A DNA stretch of 64,000 bases from Pyrenula massariospora (lineage: Eukaryota; Ascomycota; Eurotiomycetes; Pyrenulales; Pyrenulaceae), in assembly GCA_021030905.1 (NCBI GenBank), contig JAGFMI010000003.1, positions 2,108,001-2,172,000 of the forward strand. Reading direction: 5' to 3'. The first letter of the stretch is position 1; every line of letters begins with the position of its first letter. This document shows, piece by piece, positions 46,275-58,021 of this stretch. Both the position numbers and the translations under genes were made by a program. The notes beneath the pieces are model-generated. The model saw only the letters and a program-made list of their open reading frames with translations. It did not search any database and was not told where the DNA came from.

Positions 46275-47947
46275 GGTGGGGGGGGGATGGATAGGTAGAT
46301 AGGATATGGTGAGAGTGCGAATATGATGGTCATAGATTTAGATACCGATTGCCTATCCAGTCTTGTGTCGCAATATCATTCTCTAAAACGTAGCCATGGA
46401 ATCCCCATCCCCGCTCACATATTGGCCATGGATGAAATGAAGATGAAATGCTCAAAAGTCACCCCAATCACCCCAAGAAATCCCTCTCATCCACATCCCC
46501 CGCTCCCCCCCTCCCCCATCCCACACCAAAACTTCCACCGTCCGCACCCCCACGCCGTCGGCCTCCCCTAGCCCCTTCCACATGCCCGCCGTCTAGGCCA
46601 CCCCACCCTCTCCATCTCCACGCCTCCCCCCCACCGCACGCCGTAGTCCAAGAGAAACATGAACAGGCCGTAACACGACGGAGCGCTCCAGGAAGGCGAA
46701 GTCAGTGCCCCAGGTCGCGAAAATGGGAGGAGAGGTTTTGGTGCCGCGGGTGGAGCTTGGGGGCATACCGGTCGGATTGGTTTGGGAGAGTTACCTGCAG
46801 ACGCTTAGTTACACGAGAGGATACGCTTTTTCATCGTGAAAAGGCGGAGTATTTCTCGCTTAGGGTTGCTGTTTTTCTGCGGTCTCAGCCGGGGCGGTGG
46901 TGACCATGGGGCATGCCGGCTAGCTAAGGGTCCATTCTTTACCGTGGACGCCGCGGAGGCGGAGGCATATTGTTTTTCTTTTGCGTCGGGACATAGTGGT
47001 TGGGGTCGGGCTTTTGGTGGGGGGATGATTTTCTAGAGCGGGAAGGGGTGGGAGGGGGGCGACGAGAGCGGACGCCTATCCAGGGAGGGTAAGTAGAGCT
47101 CTCGGAAGGCATGTTGAGAGTCATGTGCGACAAAAGGACATAGCAACAGGGGAAATGGTCTAGGGGCCAAGTAGGAGAGCCACTTGATTGGCTGATTGCT
47201 GGTTTCCTGATCTGGAGCTGAGTGATCGTGGCGGGCTGGACCGACTACAAGGAGATAACCATGTCTCAGATCAGTTCAAGGATTCCGGGCGTGTCGCTCG
47301 AACATCGCTGCAGAGTTCTGAGAAGGGGCTTCGACTGCCGAGAGTTTGTCCTTGGACTGGCCTACGAAGAAAGGTCATTGTTTGTGAAAGCATGAAAACT
47401 TGACGTTAGCCTTCGGTCACAGGGCGTGACAAACCCAAATATAGTAGAAAGAGACCTCAAAATTTTACGAAAAGCATCGGCAAAGGTCCGAAAGAGATCT
47501 GCAATTCCGCGTTTCTGAAAAGACGCGATGCTAGGTGACTAATCATGAGCCTAAATCAGTACCTTACAAAGTTAACCTAGCATTCACGAGGCGTGCACTA
47601 AACACAACGTTCCCAAGTTAGCATTTTACTTGCCCAGCTGAGGATGTTTGCCCGGTTCTTTGAATGCCAGACATTACCTTAGGTACGTAAAGAGTAAGCC
47701 CTATCTTTATACGAGCTGATGTTAAACGCGAAGGTTGAAGTTGGTTTTCGCGCCGGCGAAACAGGTGGATAGTCTGAAGAGGTATATTATCATTGGAAGG
47801 ATTTCCGTAGGGAGCTGCCCAGGCTTGGCGTGCGATTTGCCATCTGTGGCGAAACGTGCGCGCCTGATATCTCACCACAGCCAAGGTGAAAATACAGATT
47901 TGCAAAAGCTACATATGATTCAGACAATACGCTCTTCCAAACGCAGA
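46275..47947. other. long gene-poor stretch
   Basis: 46440-46650 is strongly C-rich and 46700-47080 strongly G-rich. A minus-strand frame in 46700-46570 contains SCYGLFMFLLDYGVRW, which is protein-like but could not be joined to other exons. I support no gene here. Confidence 0.4.
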
Positions 47948-49390
47948 TCATATCCTTGGTCCTTCGAGGATCGGCTTCGCCGCATCGCTCTTCCAAAAGC
48001 CTCCTTGACTGCCGGGAAATCCATACTCCTCCATACTTTTCTCTTTCATTTCCACACTATAGCCGGGAGCCGTTGGCGTGACAATGTAACCGCTTGCCAC
48101 GGCAGCTGGGTGCTCAAAATGCTCATGCAAATGATCCACGTACTCTAAAACGCTCTTTTTCCCGCTAATCACAACGTAGTCGATCGTGCTCAGATGCTGC
48201 GTGTATTCAGGTAGACCTACGCCCCCGCTGTGCGGAACGATTGGCACGCCGAATTTTCTTGCAAGAAGTAAAATGGCGAGGACCTCGTTCAGACCGCCAA
48301 CACGACAGGCATCAGGTTGAAGTACGGTGAGAGCTCCGGCTTGGAGAAATTGTTTGAACATGACCCGGTTCTGGCACATCTCGCCAGTGGCTACTCCTAT
48401 TCCGTACGGTGCGAGAGCATCTCGAACAGCTTTGTGGCCAAGCACATCATCTGGACTGGTGGGCTCTTCGATGAACCATGGTTTGAATTCTTTCAACTCA
48501 ATCATCCATGGTATTGCTTCGTTCACGCTCCAAATCTGGTTCGCGTCAACCATGAGTATATTGCCTCTATCATATCCTATTGCTTCCCTTGCAAGAGTCA
48601 GGCGGCGTTTGTCATCCTTCAGACTTCCGCCGATCTTAAACTTGAAATGATGATAACCTTGGGCCTCGGATTCTTTTAGGAGTTTTTTCATCTTTTCATC
48701 AGAATAACCTAACCAACCAGCGGACGTAGTATATGCTGGCACGGCTTTGTTCTCTTCAGCCTCCTTGACTCGTGCTGCTTTGCCACTCTCAACCTCTTTC
48801 AGCAAGGCAACAGCGTCTTCTGGCGTCAGAGCATCGCTGATATAGCGGAAGTCAATGCAGCGGACCAACTCTTCCGGTGTCATGTCTGCAACAACCCGCC
48901 ATACGGGCTTGTTGAGTGTTTTGGCCCAGAGATCCCAAATAGCGTTGACCAAAGCACCCAAAGCTAGATGTATAACACCTTTCTCTGGTCCAATCCACCG
49001 GAGCTGGCTGTCGGATACAAGGTACCGCCATGTCTCCCCGAAGTTGGATGTCAATTCTTCAAGGGTCTTGTTGACAATGAGGGGTGCAAGTATTTCTATC
49101 GCAGCGCAAACAACTTCATTTCCACGGCCAATGGTAAAAGTCTGCCTTGCATCAGCGATGGTGCTTAAAGCTAAGACGCGCTGAGTACCATGCCATGTCC
49201 GACATAGGAACTGTCTGTCGTTAAGATACAATATGCGGATGAATAGTCTCCAGCAGCGTTCATGGCATCGGAGCCAGTCTTATCCAGAGAGGTCTGTTTG
49301 TGTATTAGAAGCGAAATGATCTGGGTCACGGTTGGTTTAGAGTACCGGAAAGCGAACATCTCGCGTCGTGAAGCCTGTTATCTTGACCAT
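47948..49390 (-). CDS. mitochondrial-type enolase superfamily protein (ENOSF1 / L-fuconate dehydratase-like)
   Basis: Exons 49390-49346, 49293-49189 and 49141-47948 give 447 residues, the size of human ENOSF1 and bacterial FucD. After splicing it starts MVKITGFTTRDVRFP and continues TSLDKTGSDAMN and GHGMTFTIGRGNEVV. The catalytic parts of the mandelate-racemase subgroup are present: KFKIG (the KxK Lys base), LMVDANQIW (metal Asp), FIEEPTSPDD (metal Glu), GVATGEMCQNR (metal Glu) and IVPHSGGVGL (His base). The known reaction is removal of water from L-fuconate in L-fucose breakdown; the fungal substrate could also be a related sugar acid. Introns are 52 and 47 nt. The protein has no obvious presequence, so it is probably cytosolic. 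Confidence 0.9.
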
Positions 49391-50106
49391 TTTGAGCCTT
49401 TTGAACACACTTTACGAGATACGTATCAATGATTGACAAAAAGCAATTGAGATTTAGAAAAACTTTAGAGCACGGAAACACGAAACAGCATGGGACATGT
49501 TGTCTATTTACCAACCAGGTCGGGAGATAGACGGCACAAAGAAATTAATGCTGCAGCACGTCCTGCTGCAAAGACCCACGATATGTACTCTTTGGGACCG
49601 GAAGGTTTCGAGACATTTGAAGCTCACAAAACGATGAGGGGACATGATTGATGGAAGAATTCTGGCCGCAGCATCACCGATAGTTTTTCACGTCCTGAGG
49701 TCCCACTTCAAGCAGGGCGCTCCCAGAAAAGGCAGGTGAGGCGAAAACCTTCAGCGATGTGGAAATGACGTATAGACTCTTAGGGATTCAAATGAATTGT
49801 GCTTGTGGCGCTGATATGGTAACGTACTTCGTTACTAATTCACGGAACAAGTTTCTCTTCGAATCAGTGGGTCTCAGAAGTTTCGGCATGTCAAAGGTTT
49901 AATACTGGACCGTACGACATAAAATGCCTACGTTGATGACCCAGAGCAGACGCACACTGTTATTCGCATGCGAATGTAAAGAGGAAGAGGTGTCCTGGTG
50001 ACCAAAATATCTCGCACCAATCCGAATAAGCTGAATCTCAGGAGAATTGTGTACAGATAATATGCTAACATCGCTTGTCGAAGGGTGACCGAAGGGCATT
50101 GAATAA
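49391..50106. other. intergenic, no gene seen
   Basis: Upstream of the enolase gene and 3' flank of the rhodopsin-like gene. No frame is supported. Confidence 0.5.
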
Positions 50107-51363
50107 TCAAGAAGGCCACACTTTCAGTTCATGTGCTACGCGGATTTGCCCGTTCTCTATTCCATGCTCAGAATTTTGAGAGATCTCCTCAGGCGCAAAG
50201 TCGACACGAGCAGAATAGCCTGACGGGTTGGTGAAAGGCAGCTGGTCGTTTTCAATGCTTTTGTTACTTGATATTCCTGAACGACGCAAAACGCGACTAA
50301 GCCAAGCGCGACTTAAGTCACTTTCTGCCTTGTTAAAGCAGACAACTCTACGGCTGCGTTGACGGACATTGTTATGTAGGGAGTGGGTACCACGCCCCAT
50401 CAAATGGAGTAAAAGAGGGCGGTACGTAGGAAGACAAGCGGCCACAAGATATAGCCCAGGTTCTATCACGGTCCACATGGTAAGATCGGCGGCCTCCCAT
50501 GATGGGTCCTCGAACAAGTGGTCCGTAGAAAATTTCACAAAGCGAACAATGGAAGTTGCAATACCACTGTCAGTAGAACCAACGTCAGAAGTGGCTAGAA
50601 AATTCATCCTTAGGTACTCACATGCTCCCAGTCAGGAATATAAGAGTTAAACCCCATTTGGTGCCTCGGTCGGTATGAAGATTCCACACGATTGGTAGCG
50701 GTAAGATCAACATAACAATGTCTGTGAGAATATTGGGAAGGCTTGCGTATTGATAATAGGCAATTTGATTGAAGCAATGGCCAGAGACCTCTTTGTTCCA
50801 ATTGTACTCGATAGGAAGACATTGAAGAAATCCTGCAACGAAGCAGGCTATAAGATTCAGAATGATGACTGCGATGAGAACGTGAATAGCTCGCCGGTAA
50901 AAAGGGATTGGGAAGATTCGTAGATAGAAGGCCAGGATCGTAAGCTTTGGAATAGCTGCGGCAGGTAGATAGAGGAGATTGAGAGCCAGTACTGATTTGT
51001 CCATGTTTAACAGTGCCTTCGGATCAACGACCATAAGCGCAGCAGCATGGCGACCAACGCCAGCGTGTTCGACAACCCCTAGGCCAATGTAAATCAGCTG
51101 GAGCTGTACCGGAGATTCTAATTCAGCGCTATCGAGTTGGGAGACTCACAAATACCTAGACCGCATAGTCCGGTGCACAAAATGAGGGAAGGAATGACAA
51201 GGACATCATCCCAGCCAATGCTTCTACCTTGTAGTTGTCGCGCCCAGAGGCGGATGGCAACACAGACAGTTTCTAATACCAAGAAGGAAATGCAGACGTT
51301 CACAAGCTTTTGACCCGTAAAGACAGCGATATATTCGCTCGTCAGATGCGTAGCTTGGTCCAT
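50107..51363 (-). CDS. fungal rhodopsin-like seven-helix membrane protein
   Basis: Exons 51363-51150, 51078-50622 and 50566-50107 give 376 residues; the introns (71 and 55 nt) have CTGAT and CTGAC branch sites. It shows the layout of the fungal rhodopsin-like family (PF20684): first helix ending RLWARQLQGRSIGWDD, then helices including LVIPSLILCTGLCGL, IPKLTILAFYLRIFP, VLIAVIILNLIACFVAG with CLPIEYNW, and LPNILTDIVMLILPLPIVW, then GSIGIATSIVRF restored by the second splice, and a last helix with TVIEPGLYLVAACLPTYRPLL. The 110-residue tail is cytosolic and polar. These proteins are abundant in filamentous fungi, mostly without known ligands; some take part in plant-surface sensing (PTH11-like) but no CFEM domain is present here. 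Confidence 0.88.
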
Positions 51364-51654
51364 AGTCTTCAGAGGACAGCAATCGAACGGGAGTGTTCAC
51401 AGCGGCATAAGAGCTTGTCCTAGAGTGCGCCATAATGATTGCCAGGAGGAAGATGACGGTTTCAAATATTCGAATTTACGAACATTTTTCTGGGACTTCG
51501 TCAGAGTAGTGAGGTCCCACAAATATGAGGCGAAGTTCGCGTTGCGTCGAACTAATACCATGCGTTCCAATGTGTATGCGTCCTGATGGCTGAAATTGTA
51601 AGCAAAAATATAGCTCATCACTGCGGCACAGGCTTTTGAAGATGTGCCGCAAAC
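51364..51654. other. intergenic, no gene seen
   Basis: Short stretch upstream of the rhodopsin-like gene. It holds no supported frame. Confidence 0.45.
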
Positions 51655-51956
51655 CTAAACAAGCTCATCCCATTTGGACGGTTCACGGGGGTGAGGTTCA
51701 TATTGCGGCACAGGAGGTCCCGGATGGGTCCGAAGGGCCAACAAGGCTGCCTGGTCTTCCGATTGCTTCTTCCACCTACACGGACGTGTTGACGAGCAAT
51801 GATAATTAATGATCGGCCATCCGTGGCTTCTTACTAACCAGCGGCGTAGCACACTTGTCCTAGTTGCTGAGCAAGCCAGTTGTGTGTCAGCCCGAACTCC
51901 CAGAGGGCGAGTTTTTGAATGGTCACTCCACGGGATGTCGATACCAGTATTTCCTG
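51655..51956 (-). pseudogene. two exon-like pieces of an unassigned gene
   Basis: On the minus strand an acceptor-like TTACCAG precedes a frame with LALWEFGLTHNWLAQQLGQ (about 51956-51843) that ends at a GTTAGT donor. A second piece, from a GTAG acceptor at 51776, reads WKKQSEDQAALLALRTHPG and ends WDELV at a stop at 51655. Both look like real protein, but donor and acceptor are out of phase by one base, so no GT-AG splice joins them cleanly. Either the gene is broken or one piece is misread. I do not recognise the family. Confidence 0.35.
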
Positions 51957-52230
51957 GTAATGTTACGTCGCCACAAAAGACAATCATGTAGTCTTTAAAT
52001 CGTGGTGCATGCTTTTGTCGAGATCGTGGTACAGGAAATAATTTTCTTCGTCTGGGGAAACTGGCCCGACTGGTATGTTTCGGCACAGAGCTTAACCGAT
52101 TCAGGAGAAATGACGCACGGAAGCATCGCAGCCCTGTACCTCCGCCGAGCAGCCTTCTCTCCGCATACGCATCTCAAGCTCTCGATGGCTTACAACGGCG
52201 ACCTCAATGGCTCTCTAAACATTCTAAGCT

Positions 52231-53047
52231 ATGGCACGGTCTGCAGCTACTCTCAAAATCGCTAAATACACAGGCCAACACTGTAAGAGTGTCCGAAATG
52301 GCAGACATCTTGTTGGAGTTGCTCTAAGAAGGCAGTACGCTACTCAAAGTTCCCTAGGAGGAGCTTCGTCCAGGAAAACCTCCTCTCGCAAGTCGATAAC
52401 GGTCACATCAGACGACGGGAGATACGACTGGGCCGATCTGAGTACTGGAGAGAAGGTAGCCCGGACCACCCAACAGTCTTTCAATTTTCTACTAGTCATT
52501 GGCGGGGCGACAGCCACAGTATGTGAACATCTAGTAGTTCAATCGCACTAAGCTTACATTTTCCAGGTTGCGGTCTTCTACTTTCTTTACAGAGAATCCT
52601 TCGCTTCAGACAGTAAAACCCGAAATTTTAACAATGCAGTGAACAGAATCAGGGCAGACCCACGATGCCAGGAGTTGCTTGGAAGAAAGAAAGAGATCTG
52701 GGCCTACGGCGAACCTAAGACCAGCAGATGGGCGCGGTCGGGGCCTCTCGCAGGCACAACAGAGATTGATAGATTTGGAACAGAGCACCTTAAAATGCAT
52801 TTCCATGTGAGCCAGCTCCTCGGGACTTATGATATGCCTTCTGATCACAGCAGCACAGGTTGAAGGCCCGTTGGGAAAAGGGGTGGCCCGGTTCCACATG
52901 ACTAAAGGCCGGAATGAAGAGAGCTTAACCTATCGCTATCTTACTGTTGACGTTCCCGGACATCCAACAATTTATCTTGAAGGTGGAAAAACGGAACCGA
53001 AGAAAGCTGCAGCGAAACTTTTCGGAATAAACTGGGGAGGGAAATGA
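52231..53047 (+). CDS. TIM21: TIM23-complex subunit Tim21
   Basis: Exons 52231-52518, 52567-52806 and 52859-53047 give 238 residues, the normal size. The N terminus (MARSAATLKIAKYTGQHCKS, then RRQYATQSS) is a mitochondrial presequence. The matrix part leads into ARTTQQSFNFLLVIGGATAT, the single inner-membrane helix, and the intermembrane-space domain has FYFLYRESFASDSKTRNFN, RIRADPRCQELLG, YGEPKTSRWARSGP and HLKMHFHVEGPLGKG, the last restored by splicing. Tim21 binds the intermembrane-space face of Tom22 and links the TOM and TIM23 complexes and respiratory supercomplexes. Introns are 48 and 52 nt. A plus frame from 53016 overlaps its end; it is treated separately. Confidence 0.93.
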
Positions 53048-53867
53048 TCTGTCTGCTAGCATTGATTCAACCATCAAGCGGCCTAATGTTGATACGTATA
53101 ACTTTTTCGTTCCGAGAAGGCATGTTCCGGTGAAGAAGTCGAGGCACATGCCTCTCAAGCGTCAAGAATATCGCCAAGAGCTCCGAAAAGCCTATCTATT
53201 TCTCCATGGCATTGATTGTACAATGGAAGTCTGTCGCCCCCAAACAAAAGACAGTTTACTCGAGCTCATTACGAAAGCAAGTTCACTACACGCTCTCACG
53301 ATCTGCGGCAAGCATCAATCCCAGATTTCCAAAACTGAGATGAAGGACCGGTCATGCGTATGACCAGGCTCGGAGGCAGGATATAAGGAAATGCATAAGA
53401 ACTCATTTGGCAACGCTCGAAACGTCAGCTGCATCCTTTTCTACATTGTACAGAGTAGCTTATGGCTAGCAATTCATGGGCATTAGGTGGACATGTTGTG
53501 AGCAGAGGGTCTGGCGTGGAAGCCTCGTTTGTACGAGCATTTACACGAGAACATTGTGTGAAAAATGAAATAGATATACACTGCACGCAGATAAGCTATA
53601 TGAAAACCAATTCAAATTGCCACAATTTCAGAGTATTTCACGTGTCTTACTGGTTATTAGCAGCGGACGTAGAGAGCCAGTGCCCAAAAGCGGCTAGCGC
53701 GGTCCTTGACAAGGTGGCATGTAAATTGTATCCTCCAAGTAACAAAACTCTTTGACCCCCACCTTATCCATGTACCTACCTTAGCTTGGTAATTACCATG
53801 TCTACTTCAACATTCTGAGCAGCAATATTTTTATCAGAAGACCGTATTCGCTCTTTTCATTGGCGCG
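53048..53867. other. intergenic with one unexplained open frame
   Basis: A plus frame from 53016 to 53363, overlapping the TIM21 end in another frame, has a basic middle (FFVPRRHVPVKKSRHMPLK) but no ATG near its start and no family. A second frame at 53462-53755 has no features. I support neither as a gene. Confidence 0.35.
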
Positions 53868-55549
53868 ATGAGTGCCACAAAGGCTCAGTCTCAGAAAATA
53901 TTTGAGAAACTCCGAACGAAACAAGCCAACCGAGTAAGCACGGCACGACTGCGCTGCCGCAAGCGCTAACGGACTTTTAGATATGCTTTGACTGTGGTCA
54001 GAAGAACCCAACATGGTCATCTGTTCCTTTCGGTATTTATCTATGCCTCGACTGCTCCTCGAATCACCGGAACTTAGGAGTCCACATCTCCTTTGTTCGG
54101 TCTACAAACCTTGACGGTGAGACGCATAGCCAATGTCTACCATATGAAATACTGAGAAGGCTAGTGTGGCAATGGGACCAGCTCAGGGTCATGAAAGTTG
54201 GAGGTAACGAATCTGCTACAAAATTCTTTCAATCCAATGGAGGGACAGCTGCGCTTGCTAGCAAGGACCCAAAAACTAAGTACACATCAAATGCGGCCAC
54301 CAAATATAAGGATGAGTTGAAACGAAGAGCAGCAAGAGACGCCCAGCAGTAAGATTTCTATAAAGCGTGAATGCTGTCCCTGGCTAACGGTGAACGCTAG
54401 ATATCCGGAAGAGGTTGTTGTGACTGACATTGCAGACCCCGCGCCTTCCGACGGAAACGGTACTCCTGCCGGAGAAAGCCCAGGAGACGATTTCTTCTCG
54501 TCATGGGATAAGCCTACAATCAAGCGACCTAGCAATCCACCATCACGAGTTGGAACCCCGCCAGTGGTCTCTCGCACAGCTTCCCCGTTCCTTGGCGCAA
54601 ACGGTCAAGGAAATGCTATCAATCGGCCCAAGTCTCCTCTCACACCCACAGACCCTACCGCACCTGCTCCTCCAGCGGCAATAAAGTCCGCTGCGGTGCG
54701 CAAAGGGCCCACATCCGCAGGCCCGAAGAGGGCCAATATCCTCGGCGCAAAGAAGACGCAAAAGCTAGGCGCCAAAAAGGTTGCCGCGGAAGAGATCGAC
54801 TTTGAAGCTGCAGAGAAGAAAGCTAAGGAAGAAGCAGAACGAATCGAGAAGCTTGGCTATGACCCAGAAGCCGAGCAAGCCGAGGACGCTGCTAAATCGC
54901 GGTCGCGCTCGATCAGCGAAAAGAACATTGCTGCTCCTACCCCTATCAGCCCACCCAAGTCTGGATACGGATCAAATCCTTCCCATCAGCGAAGTCCTAG
55001 TGAGATGGAGCGCCTCGGGATGGGCATGGGCCGGCTCGGATTTGGACAAGTTGGGGCTAAAGCTTCCACTGCTGCTGCTTCGAAGAAGATGGGCTTTGGA
55101 TCAGTCGGCACCCCGAAGTCCACCGCAGATGAAGGTAAAAATCTCGCCTGTACGAGATCCGCGATACACGTATATGCTGACAGTTTCCAGATGATGACGA
55201 GAAATACGCACGCTCGAAATTCGGTGGTCAGAAATCCATCTCCAGCGACGAATTTTTCGGCCGCAACAACTACGACCCGGCCGCCCAAACAGAAGCCAAG
55301 ACTCGGCTCCAGGGCTTTGAAGGCGCAACCTCCATCTCCTCGAACGCGTATTTTGGCCGCCCGGAGGAAGACGAGATGGCCAGCGCGGCGAACGAATACG
55401 GTAGCTACGGAGACCTGGAGGGTGCGGCAAGGGATTTTGTCCGAAAGTTTGGCATCACGGCTGCAGATGATCTTGATGGGATTAGAGAAGTGCTTGGGGA
55501 AGGGGCGCAGAAGTTGCAAGGGGCTATCCGGAGCTATCTTAATAGCTGA
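53868..55549 (+). CDS. GLO3: ArfGAP of the ARFGAP2/3 type
   Basis: Five exons (53868-53933, 53981-54116, 54165-54348, 54401-55134, 55191-55549) give 492 residues. The ArfGAP zinc finger is intact: [17 protein letters not shown] to CLDC is C-x2-C-x16-C-x2-C, followed by the Arg finger region [22 protein letters not shown] follows after splicing. The C-terminal half has the Glo3 features: Lys/Glu-rich helices ([20 protein letters not shown]), a [10 protein letters not shown] repeat-like motif and the amphipathic [20 protein letters not shown]. Glo3 makes Arf1 hydrolyse GTP on COPI vesicles going from Golgi to ER. Introns are 47-56 nt. The coding frame changes near 55190 only because of the last intron. 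Confidence 0.95.
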
Positions 55550-56034
55550 AATTTTTTGGAGGATGAGCTGGGGAGGATGTGAACATTTAAAGTGTGAAGA
55601 ACGGCGCGAACAGAGGACAGGTAATGCTGGCGGCTAGATATTGCTCTGGCTCACGATCATGCCTGTATGTATGGATATAATGTCCTTGTCATGAATTCTA
55701 TGTTGGCGGAGAGTGGTGGCATCCTGACAAATCCACTGAGTTAGGTAGAAGAATGCGAAAAGATTTCACTATTCCCGCGCTTTTCAATGCCGTCACAGGC
55801 CCGTCATCTAAAGAAAGTAGTAGAAGAAAAAAAATCTTGGTATAAAAAAACAAAATGTTGAAGCAGATGGACTTATCCATCAGAATGTTACGATAAGGGA
55901 TCAAAAAGACCACGGAAAGACGCTAAAAGACGAAGAAACCAGACCTACCATAAGCCCAAAAAACTCACCTTACACAAAAGTAAAACCTCCACCACCACCT
56001 AAGCCCTTCCAAGCTCACACCATCCACCCCCTCC
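55550..56034. other. convergent 3' region, no gene seen
   Basis: 3' flanks of GLO3 (plus) and the metalloprotease (minus). A-rich stretches around 55820-55860 suit a transcript end. No gene is seen. Confidence 0.5.
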
Positions 56035-58021
56035 TCAAGCCTTCCACCTATTCTCCACCCACCCCCTCCTCGCCAGCACCTTCCTCCTCCCTCCCCTCCT
56101 CCCATGCCCCCCTAAAACCTCCAACCGCATAATCCTCACAAGCCTCCCATCCGGATTCCCCGCCGTGCTCACCGCCCCCCTCCTCCTCCTCTTCGGATTC
56201 GACTTGGCACTAATAAACTCATCCGGATTCTTCTTCACATCGTACGGGTTCAGGTCGTGCCGGTTGATAATCCCGAACTCCCAGTCCGTGATACGCCCGG
56301 TGCTGCCCACGGGCACGCCGTTGACGTTTTTTTTGTATTGTAGGCGGATTCCTAGACAACCTTCGATTAGCGTGGGATGTGCTGTTGTACAAGCAAGTGT
56401 GGGGGGGGGATGGAGGTGTACCTTCAGCAAGGGTGGAATACGAGTCGGCGTTACGGCTCGGCTCGAAGCCGGCTTTTTGGTGCAGTTTGTACTGGCGGTT
56501 GGCTTCGGCGCAGTTGAGGTAGCCGTAGCAGGGTGGGGGGAGGTTGACGTCGATGACGTTGGCGGGGACGGATTGGTCGGATTGGATGTTGGATTTGAGG
56601 AAGTAGGCGCCTGGGAGAGAGGGGAGGGGGGTTAGGGATGTGTTGGGGGGGGGATATGGTTGAGAGGGGTGAGGTGGGAGGTTTTCTGGACAGAATGTGG
56701 AAAGGGGAGGTGCTTACCGCCTGATACAGCGTGTACGAGCTCGTGGAACATGATCTGCGCGGTAAGGTCAATAAGTCTTGATCCGAGGACCAATATTTTT
56801 CCTTGGGCCTGCTTACATAACCGTCGACAGGTATGATGTTGTCTAGAGCGTTGAAAGTAGTCACACTGCGAGGCCCTTCGTCGATCATCTGTTGCCATGT
56901 CCTGACGTCTTTGTCTGTATTACTCGACCACGTGAAGTATGGTGGGCAAAAGACTGGACACTGTGAGCGAGAGAATACTGAACACCAAGCCAACTTTTTT
57001 CGGACGCGATTTTGGCGCAGGCCTGGCAGATAGGTGGCTAAGCTGCCAAATAACAGCCAAATTGCCGGGGATAGTTTGTGATAACGATAGTTCGTAGACA
57101 AGAAACAGCAAGCTCTAGGGGCGACGCTGTCTTACCTACATGTGCTTCTTTTGAGAGAGCACCCGTGGCTATATGGTGTGAGCCCAGATCTTGTAGATAT
57201 AAATTCTCAAAAGACTGACCGACATTGGTATATGCAATAATGTTCAGGGGATGGCCACCTGAATTCTGGGCGTTGCAGCTTTTTTTTCGTTGATATCCAG
57301 GCTTATTTTCATAGCCAATCTCTGTTCCAAGTTTAACAAGAGCCATGTTATTATTGTCGTCAAGCCTGAAATGTTCAGTCAGTCGTCCAAATAGGCTGAC
57401 CGTAATGAATGGTCCCCTACCCTTGCCACGTCTCGTCCACCCATGGTTTCTTCATAGCATCTGGTTCTCCCGGATCAGGAAATAAGTGGTCTAGAGAAAA
57501 TTAGAAAGAATGGGACCGTCGGATATCGAATTCGCAGCATGCCTTCACCACAGAATAGGGTAATAATATTGTCTGCCTTGGTCCGGATGTTTGCGATTCT
57601 TTCATAAATCCCTGGACAGTTAGGAAGCTAGTCAGGCCAAATATGGCATCTATGCCTCACATTTGATTCGGACATATGTGTCCAGAGGTGGATCTTCAAA
57701 CAATTGCTTGAACATTCGCCAGCCCATAGCTTCAAGGGCACCTTTGCTAGACGTCTCAGCTGTCCCATCTCCAAGGACTCGCAGAGCCTCTATAAGTTTG
57801 TTAGAGATGTTTCTAGCGAAACTCAGTGACTCACCATTGGCGGTAGCAATTGCCTGATCTACGTCTCGATTAAGTGTATTGACCTGAGCTTGGCTACAAG
57901 ATGGTGAAGCTTTCTTGTTCTTGAGCCTAATGACTCCACCGCCAGGGCCATCAATAATGACAAGTGCGAATGCACAGCTATAACATAGACAAGAATAGAT
58001 ATACAATAGAATATTCCGCAT
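56035..58021 (-). CDS. secreted M35-like zinc metalloprotease
   Basis: Ten small exons can be joined in phase, giving about 434 residues. It starts with a signal peptide (MRNILLYIYSCLCYSCAFA). Exon pieces in order carry ALRVLGDGTAETSSKGALEA, IYERIANIRTKADNIITLF, DDNNNMALVKLGTEIGYENK, FTWSSNTDKDVRTWQQMI, then the zinc motif FHELVHAVSG (HExxH, codons 56731-56745) and, later, the probable third zinc ligand in NADSYSTLA. This pattern fits the deuterolysin/lysine-endopeptidase (M35) group, which uses Asp as third ligand. The C terminus is unusual: a KRRRR cluster and about 50 Arg/Gly-rich residues follow the catalytic domain. It may be cleaved off, or be read through C-rich DNA; I keep the stop at 56035 with caution. 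Confidence 0.72.

Noticed and set aside
45241-46333. Long alternative frames on both strands over the EED gene
   Set aside because: Low-complexity Pro/His or Gly/Val strings caused by the compositional switch; the EED frame has WD40 motifs on both sides.
46448-46903. 151-codon plus-strand frame in the gene-poor stretch
   Set aside because: Pro-rich then Arg-rich composition follows the C-to-G switch; no signal peptide, domain or splice structure.
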